Assembly: GCF_039555335.1 (NCBI RefSeq) | Contig: NC_092628.1 | Location: 97,096,536 to 97,160,535, forward strand | Length of the DNA stretch: 64,000 nt | Reading direction: 5' to 3' | Source of the DNA: Amphiura filiformis | Lineage: Eukaryota; Echinodermata; Ophiuroidea; Amphilepidida; Amphiuridae | Shown: in pieces, positions 34,440 through 44,163 of the stretch | How the letters are laid out: the number at the start of each line of letters is the position of its first letter | How positions within the stretch are numbered: the first letter of the stretch is position 1 | Position numbers and translations under genes: made by a program | The notes under the pieces: generated by a model | What the model was told of the DNA's origin: nothing | The model's database searches: none | The model's input: only the letters and a program-made list of their open reading frames with translations

Positions 34440-34640
34440 TTGTACTCAAACCTTTTCAGGGCATTTGAGGTTAGGATTAGGGCTAAAATTAGAGTTAGGA
34501 TTAAGGTTTATAGTGTTATGGATAAGGTTAAGGGTCAAGTTATGAATGGAGTCAGGGTTATAGGTTTTATATATGCATATATTGCCCAAGTTATTGCTTA
34601 AGGGTTAAGGTTAGGGTGAAGTTTAGGGTAGGGTAAGGAT
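34440..34640 (+). repeat. Degenerate GGTTAGG-like repeat
   Basis: Irregular words GGTTAGGATTAGGG, GGTTAAGG and GGGTTAAGGTTAGGGTG resemble a decayed telomere-like or simple repeat. Too degenerate to be a true telomeric array. Confidence 0.6.
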
Positions 34641-34872
34641 TGGTCTTTATAATTCTTTTATTTGGTTTTTGGATGAATGACCCTTCGAATTATCGACCTG
34701 TAATCGATAAGACAAAAGAACCATTTGGATATTTTTCCAGTTTTTATCTTCTATTTTTCGGTCGCAATCCTGGAACTGATGATGGAAAGCGCGCATACAA
34801 TGCTGGTGCAATAATATTGCATCGCACTATAAATGATCATATGAAAATTAAAAAACATTTTTGGAAAAACAT

Positions 34873-35236
34873 GAAAGGTTTCTCAGGCCCCAGACATTTT
34901 AGGGAACCAGGAAAGGTTCCTCGCTCAGAGTAACAGAATATCATTTAATAACTAAATTAACCCCCTGCATATCACAAAGTAGAACTCAAGGTGAGATTAT
35001 CACATGCACGAACAAGATAAAGTATATAGTCCTTTAATTGATGTTAAGTCCCTTGCATACTTGGATGCAAAGTTATGAACTTTTTAATATCATTTTCTCA
35101 TCTGTGATTACTCGTATTGCCCCTTAGTCAAACATTATTGCCGATTGTGGTTTCAATTGATTGGATCAGATCGTGTCATACATAAAAGGTTCCTCAGACC
35201 TCATACCTTTTAGAGAACCACGACAGGTTCATCAGA
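34873..35236 (+). repeat. Two direct copies of a 53 bp motif
   Basis: AAAGGTTTCTCAGGCCCCAG at 34873 and AAAAGGTTCCTCAGACCTCA at 35185 begin related stretches that end in AGGTTCxTC. Origin unknown. The ORF at 34640-34933 crosses the first copy and is not supported as a gene. Confidence 0.5.
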
Positions 35237-36040
35237 ACTGCATTGATGAGCTCGGATCGTGAAGATCGATCTTGAAATAACTTATACAATTTCTGAAATG
35301 TTTTACTCGTTGCTCGATTATTAATAATAATATATATTCATTTACCATGTTTAACATATTAATAGCGTTAATGCCGTGTGTTTGCTGTTGTCAACTCCCA
35401 TCAACTCCCATCACATCAAATCAAGTGAAAAGTAACGTAATGTCAGTGAAGTGTGTACATCATACCTGCGTGGCCTCATTTTCGGTTGTGATCCCGGAAC
35501 TGAGAAACGCACGTTGCAGTGCAGTGCTAACTTGACCCTGCCCTGATTCAGCAGTCATGTATATTGCATATCCCACAAATTATTAGTTAACATTCATTTC
35601 AAGGCACATTTTGTATTACGGAAATAAGGGGCTTTTCATTTTTAATGCCGGAGGGGTGGGGTGGGAGAAATGAAGGGGTCGGAGCCTCGGAGGGTTATGT
35701 TATTTTCACTTTGACAAACAAGGGGGTTATGTGATTTTATTTTTCTTGGGGGGGTCATGTGAAATTTAACAAACACACACAACCCACTCACTCCTTAGTA
35801 CCACACACACTTAAAAATAGGTCGTCAAAAATGACCCTAATGTAGTCATTTTGACCCCATTTTCAGGGTCAACTACACACCGAACCCAGAAGTGTCAAAT
35901 TTGACCACGGTGATCAAGTGAAAAATTTGACCTAAATTGTAAATATATAGTTAACAAGGCGGTTCTCGAACCACGAGTCTCGCCTGCTTTTGCGACCGCC
36001 TGCTTTTGCGATTACTTTTGGTAGAGGTAAATGAATTTGA
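35237..36040. other. Gene-free stretch with GGTCA-rich sequence
   Basis: G-rich tract at about 35640-35760. 35811-35935 is rich in GACCC/GGGTC words related to 37612-37800, suggesting one element now split by the tandem array. No supported ORF. Confidence 0.4.
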
Positions 36041-37135
36041 CGGTTATCGGCTGGGCACGATTATCTGGCTGATGGTGACAGTACCCACCAAGTGTCATGC
36101 CCATGCAACATTTTTTACTAATTTGACCTCAGATGACCCCTGGTGGCCTCGAAATGATCTTCAGAAAATTTGGCTTTAAATGTTGACTGTATGCACCAAG
36201 TTTCATGCCCATACGACAGTTTTGACTAATTTGACCTCAGATGACCCCTGGTGACCCCGAAATGACCTTCCAAAAATGTGGCTTGAAATGTTGACTGTAC
36301 CCACCAAGTTTCATGCCCATACGACAGTTTTTACTAATTTGACCTCAGATGACCCCTGGTGACCCCAAAATGACCTTCCAAAAATTTGGCTTTAACTGTT
36401 GACTGCACCCACCAAGTTTCATGCCCATCCGATTCTTTTTACTAATTTGACCTCAAATGACCCCTGGTGACCTCGAAATGACCTTCCAAAAATTTGGCTT
36501 TAAATGTTGACCGTACCCAACAAGTTTCATGCCCATCCGACAGTTTTTACTAATTTGACCTCAGATGACCCCTGGTGACCTCGAAATGACCTTCTAAAAA
36601 TTTGGCTTTAAATGTTGACTGTACCCACCAAGTTTCATGCCCATCCGACAGTTGTTACTAATTTGACCTCAGATGACCTCTGGTAACCTCGAAATGACCT
36701 TCCAAAAATTTGGCTTTAAATGTTGACTGCACCCACCAAGTTTCATGCCCATCCGATTCTTTTTACTAATTTGACCTCAAATGACCCCTGGTGACCTCGA
36801 AATGACCTTTCACAAATTTGGCTTTAACTGTTGACTGTCCCTACCAAGTTTCATGCCCATACGACTGTTTTTACTAATTTGACCTCAAATGACCCCTGGT
36901 GACCTCGAAATGACCTTCCAAAAATTTGGCTTTAAATGTTGACCGTACCCAACAAGTTTCATGCCCATCCGACAGTTTTTACTAATTTGACCTGAGATGA
37001 CCCCTGTGACCTCGAAATGACCTTCTAAAAATTTGGCTTTAAATGTTGACTGCACCCACCAAGTTTCATGGCCATACGACAGTTTTTACTAATTTGACCT
37101 CAGATGACCCCTAGATGACCTCAGTGACCTTGACT
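36040..37135 (+). repeat. Tandem array, 108 bp unit, about 10 copies
   Basis: The word AAGTTTCATGCCCAT recurs at intervals of exactly 108 bp (36097, 36205, 36313, 36421, 36529, 36637, 36745, 36853, 36961), then 107 bp. Each unit also has TTGACCTCAGATGACC and AAATTTGGCTTTAAATG. Although 108 is a multiple of three, every forward frame meets a TGA in each unit, so it is not coding. Confidence 0.95.
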
Positions 37136-37358
37136 CACTAACCAATACAAACTGGTTCTGTCTCGGGTCAAGCTGCACCCACCCACCAAATTTGAGGAAC
37201 GTGCGACTCCTAGTCTCCGCGAAAATAGGCGGAAAGCAAACTTTAACCAAAACTTTAACCAAATTTGTCACATACACACACACGCCCCACACATACATAC
37301 GGAAAAGTGATTATATAGTCTCCTGCCTTATCAGGCGAGACAAAAATGACTACATTTA

Positions 37359-37611
37359 GAGACCGTTCACAAACACTTGTAAGGGGGGGCTGATGCAAAA
37401 AGGGGGGGCCCTGAAAATGTTTGACCCTCCTAAGGGGGCCCTGAAAAAATGACCAGTTTATATGCTTTTCTATGGGGTTGACCCATAATTTTCATGTCAA
37501 AAAGGGGGCCCTGAAATTTTTGAGGTCTGTAAAGAGGGGACCCCGAAAAATGTTCGCGATGAAATGTTGTTGCATCAGCCCCCCCCCTTACAAGTGTTTG
37601 TGAACGGTCCC
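37359..37611. mobile_element. Harbinger-like MITE, 253 bp
   Basis: GAGACCGTTCACAAACACTT and the inverted right end GTGTTTGTGAACGGTCCC are flanked by TTA on both sides (37356-37358, 37612-37614). The inside has AAGGGGGGCCCTGAAA repeats. Confidence 0.82.
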
Positions 37612-38247
37612 TTAGGGTCAATGATGTTTTGACCCCTAATAGAGTCAGTTAAGTTGAAAAATAACCCTATTACTATTAGTGTCAAAAAATGATTATATCC
37701 AGGGGTCCCGGTTAGAAAATAACCCCGGAACGTGGGTCGGAAAATTACTATTTGAGGTCATTTAAATATGACCCTTTTAGGGGTCAATTTAATATGATGT
37801 CAACAACTGATGATGACCCCGACAGTGTTTGATTTCCACCCACCTGCACCAAGCGCACACCTATACAAAAGTTTGGTAGGCCTATGTGACGTAGACAGTA
37901 GCGTAGCCAGCGGTGGGAGCAGGCCGCAGGGGGCAGAGTGCCCCCCCGACAAAAAAAAAGAAAGAAAAAAGTGCCCTCTGACAAAAAATGAAAGAGAAAA
38001 TCAGCAGGGCAAAGAAAAAGAAAAGGGGCAAGGAGCCCCCTTCTAATTCAGCCCGATCATGGGCCAAAATAGTGTGAATACCAAATTTTTGCGCGCACAT
38101 TACAAAGATAAAGCCCTTTCCATCCTGATTATGGGCGAAAATAGTGTAAAATATCAAATTTTACCTGATGATTATCATATTAATGATAATCATCAAGATC
38201 ACTATGATGTAATATATTGATTTCAAGTGAAAGACGGAAAGACCCTA

Positions 38248-38432
38248 TTTTTCTCATAAACATATTGAAGTTCCAACTCACGGTGTATTTCCATAGGCCT
38301 ATCAACTGCTGAATCTAGTAGTCAAAACTATGGTATACCATAGTTTTGACTAATTCGGCAGTTTTTTGATGATTTCTTCGGAAATACACCGATCATTGGA
38401 ACGCCAAATTTCAATATGTTTGTGAGAAAAAT
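38248..38432. mobile_element. Foldback element with perfect central palindrome
   Basis: TTTCTCATAAACATATTGA at the left and the inverted TCAATATGTTTGTGAGAAA at the right bracket a perfect 30 bp palindrome (38321-38350, half-site GTCAAAACTATGGTA). Probably a MITE able to form a cruciform. Confidence 0.75.
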
Positions 38433-38439
38433 ATGAGTA

Positions 38440-39330
38440 TCATTATAATTATATTGTTGTATAATGAATGGATGAAATAAATTGATCAGCATTCAATTGA
38501 GGTAAAGTGGGGGATGAGATTTTCAATCAGGTTACCCACCTTTAAATCTTTGTATTTTATAGGTCTATAACCTTATCATTTCTTAGGGTGCCGGGACAAA
38601 AAAACGGTTCTGAAAGCGAAGTGCACCTCATTTTTTCTAAGAGTGTTAGTTGGGTTTGATCATGGATAGGCCTACCATGGTCTGAGGCAGGCCTAGTCTG
38701 AGGGAAAATAAAATTGGTTAAAAATTTTGTTACAGCGCCCTCTAGTGTTGCAATATTTTTTACTCCCGTGAATTTGTAGCCCAATTGGGCGGCTTTTCAC
38801 CCTTCTTCTTCTTCCGAAATAGTGTCAACTTCATTGATTCATTGATGAAGGCTCAGACACGGAGAATATTCAATATTCCTTCTTCATTCCTGCCCCGTAT
38901 AAACTAATTGTTTTAAAAATTAAGCAACCTTTTGGGCGACTTTTTGATATTTGCTTCCTCAATTGGGCGATTTTCACATCTCATAGAAACCAATGATTAA
39001 GAGAAAATTTGGGCGACTTTTTAATAGGGTGGGCTGAAAATATGTGGCAACTCTCTATTTATTTATCGGCCGATTTCCTGATTCATCAGAGTCTGATGAT
39101 TGAGTGAATGAATGAATATTTTGTTTCAATATTTCTGCCTGGGTCGATGTGAGTATATAAATGTTACCTAGTTAAACGTATTTAAAGCCATCACAGTGAG
39201 ACAGTCGATAGAAAAGTTGGTTCAGACTTCATTCAATCAAGTTTAATATTCCGGGGTCATGTATGCCGGTACATGGAAATGATGGTTGCTGCCGAATTCG
39301 GCATAAAAACAGTCCACTGAACCACTATCT
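38440..39330. other. Gene-free stretch
   Basis: No supported gene. Short GGGCGACTTTT words recur at 38790-39030. The rest is unremarkable. Confidence 0.4.
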
Positions 39331-39332
39331 AT

Positions 39333-40325
39333 ACCATGCATACGTCGAACAACTGAATACAAGCACAACGTATGGACCAATATATTTTTGTAAACATTTT
39401 AGGCCTATAACAAAATGTATATTTCGTACAAATTGTACAACTATAGTTTCTACCCTATGTATGATTATGACTAGTAGTAGTATAAACATGATAAAAGTTA
39501 CAGGTGTTATCAAAGTGTCCGCAAAAAACTGGTCTTCGCAAGTATGCTGAAAACTAAGGATATTCACGCAGGTACAGGCCAAAATTCTTACCTCGATCGT
39601 AAAATCCAGCCGATGCATGTCATAAATAATTCATTATTCCATTGTGTAAATGACAGTGATTGTGTCCATATTGCACCTGCGATCTCGCGCGAGAGCAGTT
39701 GTCAAGCTGAATTTATACTCGATCGCTGGATCACCACGTGAAATCGCCTCTCAAAAACCTCTAAGAGGTTGTTGTATCAAGCACGCTGACTGGTTAAAGC
39801 AATTATCAAAGTAGTTTTGTAAACCAATCAGGTTAGACGTACTTTACTGGCGAGTCACATTAATTAATACCGTAAAAGGCCGTCGCATTCATTGATTGGC
39901 TTACGATTTCAAAGAATGGCTTTTGCAACCAATCACAATACGGGTTATATGATGCCCGTCGGAAATTTTGCATACGTCCACGATGACATCATGCCCCAGT
40001 GCCACGAGGCTGGCTTTTCTGCGAGTGGTATAAAGTCAGTTTCACACCTGTGATTTAATGGAGCACATCCACAGCGCATTTGACAGATAAAAATGAAATG
40101 GGCAATTCTGAGCAGCGGATTCCATGAAATGGACGATTATGTAAGTTATTCTACAGGATCGGTAATAATTAACAGCTGGTCTGCTGTATTTGAAGTGCAT
40201 ATTGAAGTTTGTAAGTTTGTGACTTCGTATGTTATGTGCAATTGATATTATAGGAAGCTTAAATTGGCAGGCTCTCATGCAATGTATCCATCTCTTCCGA
40301 ACATATATGGACGTTCAGGGCAAGG
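39333..40325 (+). repeat. Compact host repeat (inverted copy of 15460-20935)
   Basis: This is the uninterrupted version of the repeat broken at 15-21 kb, giving the empty sites for the Helitron (39636/39637), the SINE (about 39740) and a MITE (about 40225). It contains a 60-70 bp segment with inverted CCAAT/ATTGG words (39780-39930). No coding sequence; the class is unknown. Confidence 0.85.
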
Positions 40326-40828
40326 ACTTGCCCACACAGGGTATACACTAAATCCGCCTGTGTAGCGGTTTCCGGCAAAAGTTTATCACACCTATAGTCC
40401 CAACTTTGCATACAAATTGTGCAAAATCGGTGCAATATTAACAGCTTTAGTGTTGTTGAAAATCGTGTTTTACTAGAACTTACTTGTGAAGTTGTGAATG
40501 TGATCTCTACTAAGAAAAATTTGAGTGATATGATGGAAGGTTACGATGATTAGTGCATGAACCATACCGATGGCATGTTGCCTCAGGGGATCGACGCTAA
40601 GTCAGGTACCGTGTGAGCAAACTCAAGATAGCGCAAATAGCGCGAGCGTACACAAAAGAACCTTCGCGCTTAAGATAAGCGATGTTGCCAGGTCTGTACG
40701 CTGTGCCGGCATCAGCTGAATTCGAGTATGCTTAGAGGGCACAGGCATGGAAAATTCCAATCTGTGTATTAATAATCTAAGGCATGAACACACCAGGTCA
40801 AAACGCAGTTAGCAGTCGGACGTATAAG

Positions 40829-41287
40829 GGGGCTGGCATTTTCTTCGGAAGGGGGGGTCATAGAATTTTCAGACCAAAAAAAGGGGGGGGTATAATTTTT
40901 AACACCCAAAATAAGGGGGGTTATAGAATTATTAAGTGCTGGTGACTTAAAATGTTCGTGCGCTGCGCGCGCATACTTTAACTTCACAGTCGAAATGTGC
41001 GTACAATCTGTGCAAAATTTTTACACGCTCCGCGCCCCTTCTTTACACTTACAATAAAAATTTTACCGTGCTCCACACACTTTCAAGTTTTGACGCGCTC
41101 CGCGCCTTAGTTCCGGCAATGAATAATTTTTGTTGAGTCTGTGTAGTTGGAAGGGGGGTCATAAAATTTTTCGACCCAGCGATAGGGGGTCGTAAAATTT
41201 TTTGCCCGCGATAGGGGGTCATAAAAAAATTGACTCGGTCACCGACATATTTGTGACCCCCCCCTTCCGAAGAAAATGCCAGCCCCC
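40829..41287. mobile_element. Harbinger-like MITE, 459 bp
   Basis: GGGGGCTGGCATTTTCTTCG at the left is matched by the inverted right end, with TAA on both sides (40826-40828, 41288-41290). Inner repeats read GGGGGTCATAAAATTTT. The ORF at 40769-40987 crosses the left end and is spurious. Confidence 0.85.
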
Positions 41288-41419
41288 TAAAATACAGGAA
41301 AATCTGGCCTTTTTATAAAATGTTGTGTCATTTTCAGACATTAATTGTTTAATATGCAGAATTTTGTTCAGATTAAGATATCAATTTCAAATATATACCC
41401 ATAAGGCCCTTCACACTTG

Positions 41420-41572
41420 ATTATTAGTTTCCTGTTAAAGATTTTGAAAAAGGGATGAGGTGACTTTTAATTATTAATTATCTTTTATTTTCTTTATTTA
41501 GTTTGAACTATTACAAGCAACTATTTTGAGATTTTCAAATTTGGACGCGGGCGGTAAACAGGAAACTAATAA
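41420..41572. mobile_element. Small inverted-repeat element
   Basis: GATTATTAGTTTCCTGTT and AACAGGAAACTAATAATT bracket about 150 bp with an inner TTAATTATTAATTA palindrome. It directly abuts the next TTAA element. Confidence 0.6.
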
Positions 41573-41576
41573 TTAA

Positions 41577-41902
41577 AAGGGCATTTCGTGATCCACAGCC
41601 TCATCCACCCACTTTTCTCAAAAAAGTTGAGATTTTTATATCACTGGAAACCTCTGGCTACATAATGTTTATGTACAAAATATTTCTTGCAGATTAATTA
41701 GTTTTGCAAAGACAATTGTGAAATTTGAATTTCGTTCTGGTGCACCAGAACGAAATTACAACGCATTGTATATGGAGCAGTGTAATACACTTAATCATGT
41801 ATAACTCGCGAACGCAAAATCGGAATCAACTGAAATTTTGGGAATAGCTTTTTTTCGTGGATGAAATTTAAATAGAGGATGCTAGGATCACAAAATACTC
41901 CT
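41577..41902. mobile_element. TTAA-type MITE, copy 2 of 3
   Basis: AAGGGCATTTCGTGATCCAC at the left and GGATCACAAAATACTCCT at the right, with TTAA at 41573-41576 and 41903-41906. Same family as 25121-25460 and 57486-57789. Confidence 0.87.
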
Positions 41903-42097
41903 TTAAGTGCGTGTCCAAAGTCACCCCACTGGGACTCCAAAGTCACGCCACTTTACTTAGAAGTAACTTGACTTATGGCCTAAAACGTGACCCCTATTTT
42001 GCACGTAAAGTCTATGGAAAAGAAAGCTATTTTGTGTTTACTGCAGACTGAAGCTGCATTTCACTTAGTAAAAATTTAAGGGTGATCTTTTCCTTTA

Positions 42098-42830
42098 GAC
42101 CACCCTCGCTATATGGACTAAATTTATTACTTTTGCATCAAGGTTTACTCTTTATCAAGGTTAAACAGTTGCCAAACACTTTGAAACCCAAGGTTTAATG
42201 TATTGGAAGGAGGGCAGGGCACCTTATATAAATGAGGGAAATCATTTTTCAAGGTTAAAACAACTTATTGAAAACAAGTGAAAACGGCTATTCTGCTAGG
42301 AAGATTTGTCTCGAAAAAACAATTTAAAGAAAAATACATTATGTTTTTAGAGAAATTCGCCATCTTGAATAAATGCAAAATTGCTTGTTGCAGTAAAATA
42401 CAAGGCATTAGCCAGAGGGGTGTCCAGGTGTCATTTGCATTGGACGCCCTGTTTTCAATTTGGACACCTTGAAATTCTGATTTTTATAATGGAGTGAATA
42501 GGAAGTGTCAAGTGGACACCCTGATTTTGAAGAATAAGGTATTTTTGACCATTTTTGACACCCTAAAGACACCCCTCTGGCTAATGCCTTGCTGTCAAAC
42601 GCACCTGAACTTGCTTGATACACGAGCGTATATCACCGTCAAAATGAGCGTACATCAAGCGCTTGTGCTACATGCGAAAGTTTTGGAGTTTGCATCACCG
42701 GTTTTCCATTCAGCTCTTTTTTACGTCAAAAATTGCGATAAAAACATGAATTTTGGAACATAATAAAGCTTGTTCGACAAAATAAAAGGTATGTTTGTGT
42801 AGTTAAGAACATGTTTAACCTTGATGTGAA
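42098..42830 (+). repeat. Copy of the 721-1777 element family, with insert
   Basis: It shares TTTAGACCACCC, GAGGGCAGGGC, GAAATTCGCCATCTTGAATA and AACATGTTTAACCTTG with the first copy, in the same order. A MITE (42402-42590) splits it at a point that is empty near 1465 in the first copy. Confidence 0.75.
42402..42590. mobile_element. 189 bp MITE
   Basis: AAGGCATTAGCCAGAGGGGT and its exact reverse complement form the ends. GTCCAxxTG/ACACCC words repeat inside. Confidence 0.82.
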
Positions 42831-43029
42831 AATAAAGTAAGTAATGGAGATACGCATCCTGCACAAGAACAAATAAACACAATGGGGAACGATTGCCCGC
42901 TACAAGAGGAAACTGAATATATTTTTATAATCTGAACAGTTTACCAACCCAAAGTGTTACAATTAAACATGACAACAAATAAACACAAATCCTGACCGGC
43001 ACACAACCCAACTTGAAAAAAAAAAGAAT

Positions 43030-43104
43030 GTGCAGGCATGGGAATCGAACCCACGACCTTCCGATCTGTAGACGGACGCCTTATCCATTAGGCTACCAGC
43101 TCCC
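43030..43104 (-). tRNA. tRNA-like sequence, probably pseudogene or SINE head
   Basis: Minus strand: GGGAGCTGGTAGCCTAATGG starts at 43104, giving a D arm and A box like tRNA-Arg. The T arm is perfect, with B box GGTTCGATTCC (43041-43051). A run of T follows at once (43013-43024), a pol III stop. The anticodon loop CTACAGA would give ACA. The acceptor stem pairs poorly (about 4 of 7), and the top of the anticodon stem has a T-T mismatch. The sequence is therefore probably not a working tRNA. Confidence 0.6.
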
Positions 43105-43763
43105 ACTGATAAACGGTGGTTAAAACTGGGTCTAATGTTAGCAATCATGGTATACAATACACACAAAGAAATATTTACATTTGAAACAAGCTTAAATGAT
43201 TACTGTGGTATTTCATGTTATGTTATGTATTTTGACCTCAATTTTATTTTGTTTTTCTTAATTATATATTCATGTGCAGGATGAGTGGGCACTTATGTGT
43301 TTGGTCTTAAGCCCATTCACTCATCCTGAATTACTTGCTTATTGTAATTTATTAAAAGTGTAAACATTTGATCCAATAGTGTTCAAATAATAGGAGTGGA
43401 AGGATATGTACAGTCCCGCACTGTCTAGAGACAAAAGGTTATTGTATGTGATTGGTGTAATATACAATATATGCAAAATAAATGTCAACATTCTCCATAA
43501 TTATGACATCACAATGATGTCATAATGTGAGTTTGCTCTTGCCAAATGGGAAATATCCAAGACATATACTAAGTATTTATGTAGGCAGAATCAGAAAATA
43601 TAGCCAAAAATTACTGGAAAGTTTCATTTATTTACTTGCTTGGAAAGGAAATTATGCATAACCAAAACACAAATTTATTTTGAGAATCGACCAATTTATT
43701 TACTAGGATCTATCCCAGAAAAGTTAATTTTTCTTTTCATTTAAACTACTTCTTTCTTTTCAG
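43105..43763. other. Gene-free stretch
   Basis: Contains an inverted pair, TTATGACATCA/TGATGTCATAA (43500-43526). Such a dyad can bind CRE/ATF factors, but there is no further evidence. No gene supported. Confidence 0.35.
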
Positions 43764-43931
43764 ATATAATGGTGAAATTCAAGTACTCCAGCTGATGCAT
43801 GCAAACACTAAAATGAACCACACCCTGCTAGTCAAACATCTACACCCACCCTCCCACCCATCCATCCATCCCATCAAGTCTCCTCCATACCTGGACTTTG
43901 CCAAAGTCAATAAATCACATCCTTGCAATAG
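43764..43931 (+). CDS. Candidate exon, function unknown
   Basis: A strong acceptor (TTCTTTCTTTTCAG) is followed by 168 bp open in one frame (YNGEIQVLQLMHANTKMNHT...), ending at TAG|GTGATT, a possible donor; otherwise a TGA closes it at 43932-43934. It is His/Pro-rich in the middle and matches no family I know. It could be a terminal exon of an upstream gene, a 5' exon of the GLTP gene, or a non-coding exon. Confidence 0.22.
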
Positions 43932-44163
43932 GTGATTCCCATGTTCTAACAACATTAATGTCATCCATCATGATATCGTAATGAAACACCAATACTTAAT
44001 TATGAAATAGAATTAAAGTGAACAGTCAGACGGACTGATAGCGAGATTGATCACGAACCTGCTTGACTCGGTGGTGTACGAGCGATACAACAAGGACAGT
44101 TTACCTCCTACCAGGCTTTCAATTGAATGTTGAGACGTAAACCATCAGGACTCTGCAATCATC

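Noticed and set aside
34440-34640. Interstitial telomere array
   Set aside because: GGTTAG-like words are irregular with few exact TTAGGG units.
34640-34933. 97-codon ORF as a third exon of the unknown gene
   Set aside because: The gene already has a stop at 34092-34094; the ORF overlaps a duplicated repeat motif and has no known domain.
43779-43964. 61-codon minus-strand ORF
   Set aside because: Antisense of the candidate + strand exon, which has the better splice signal.
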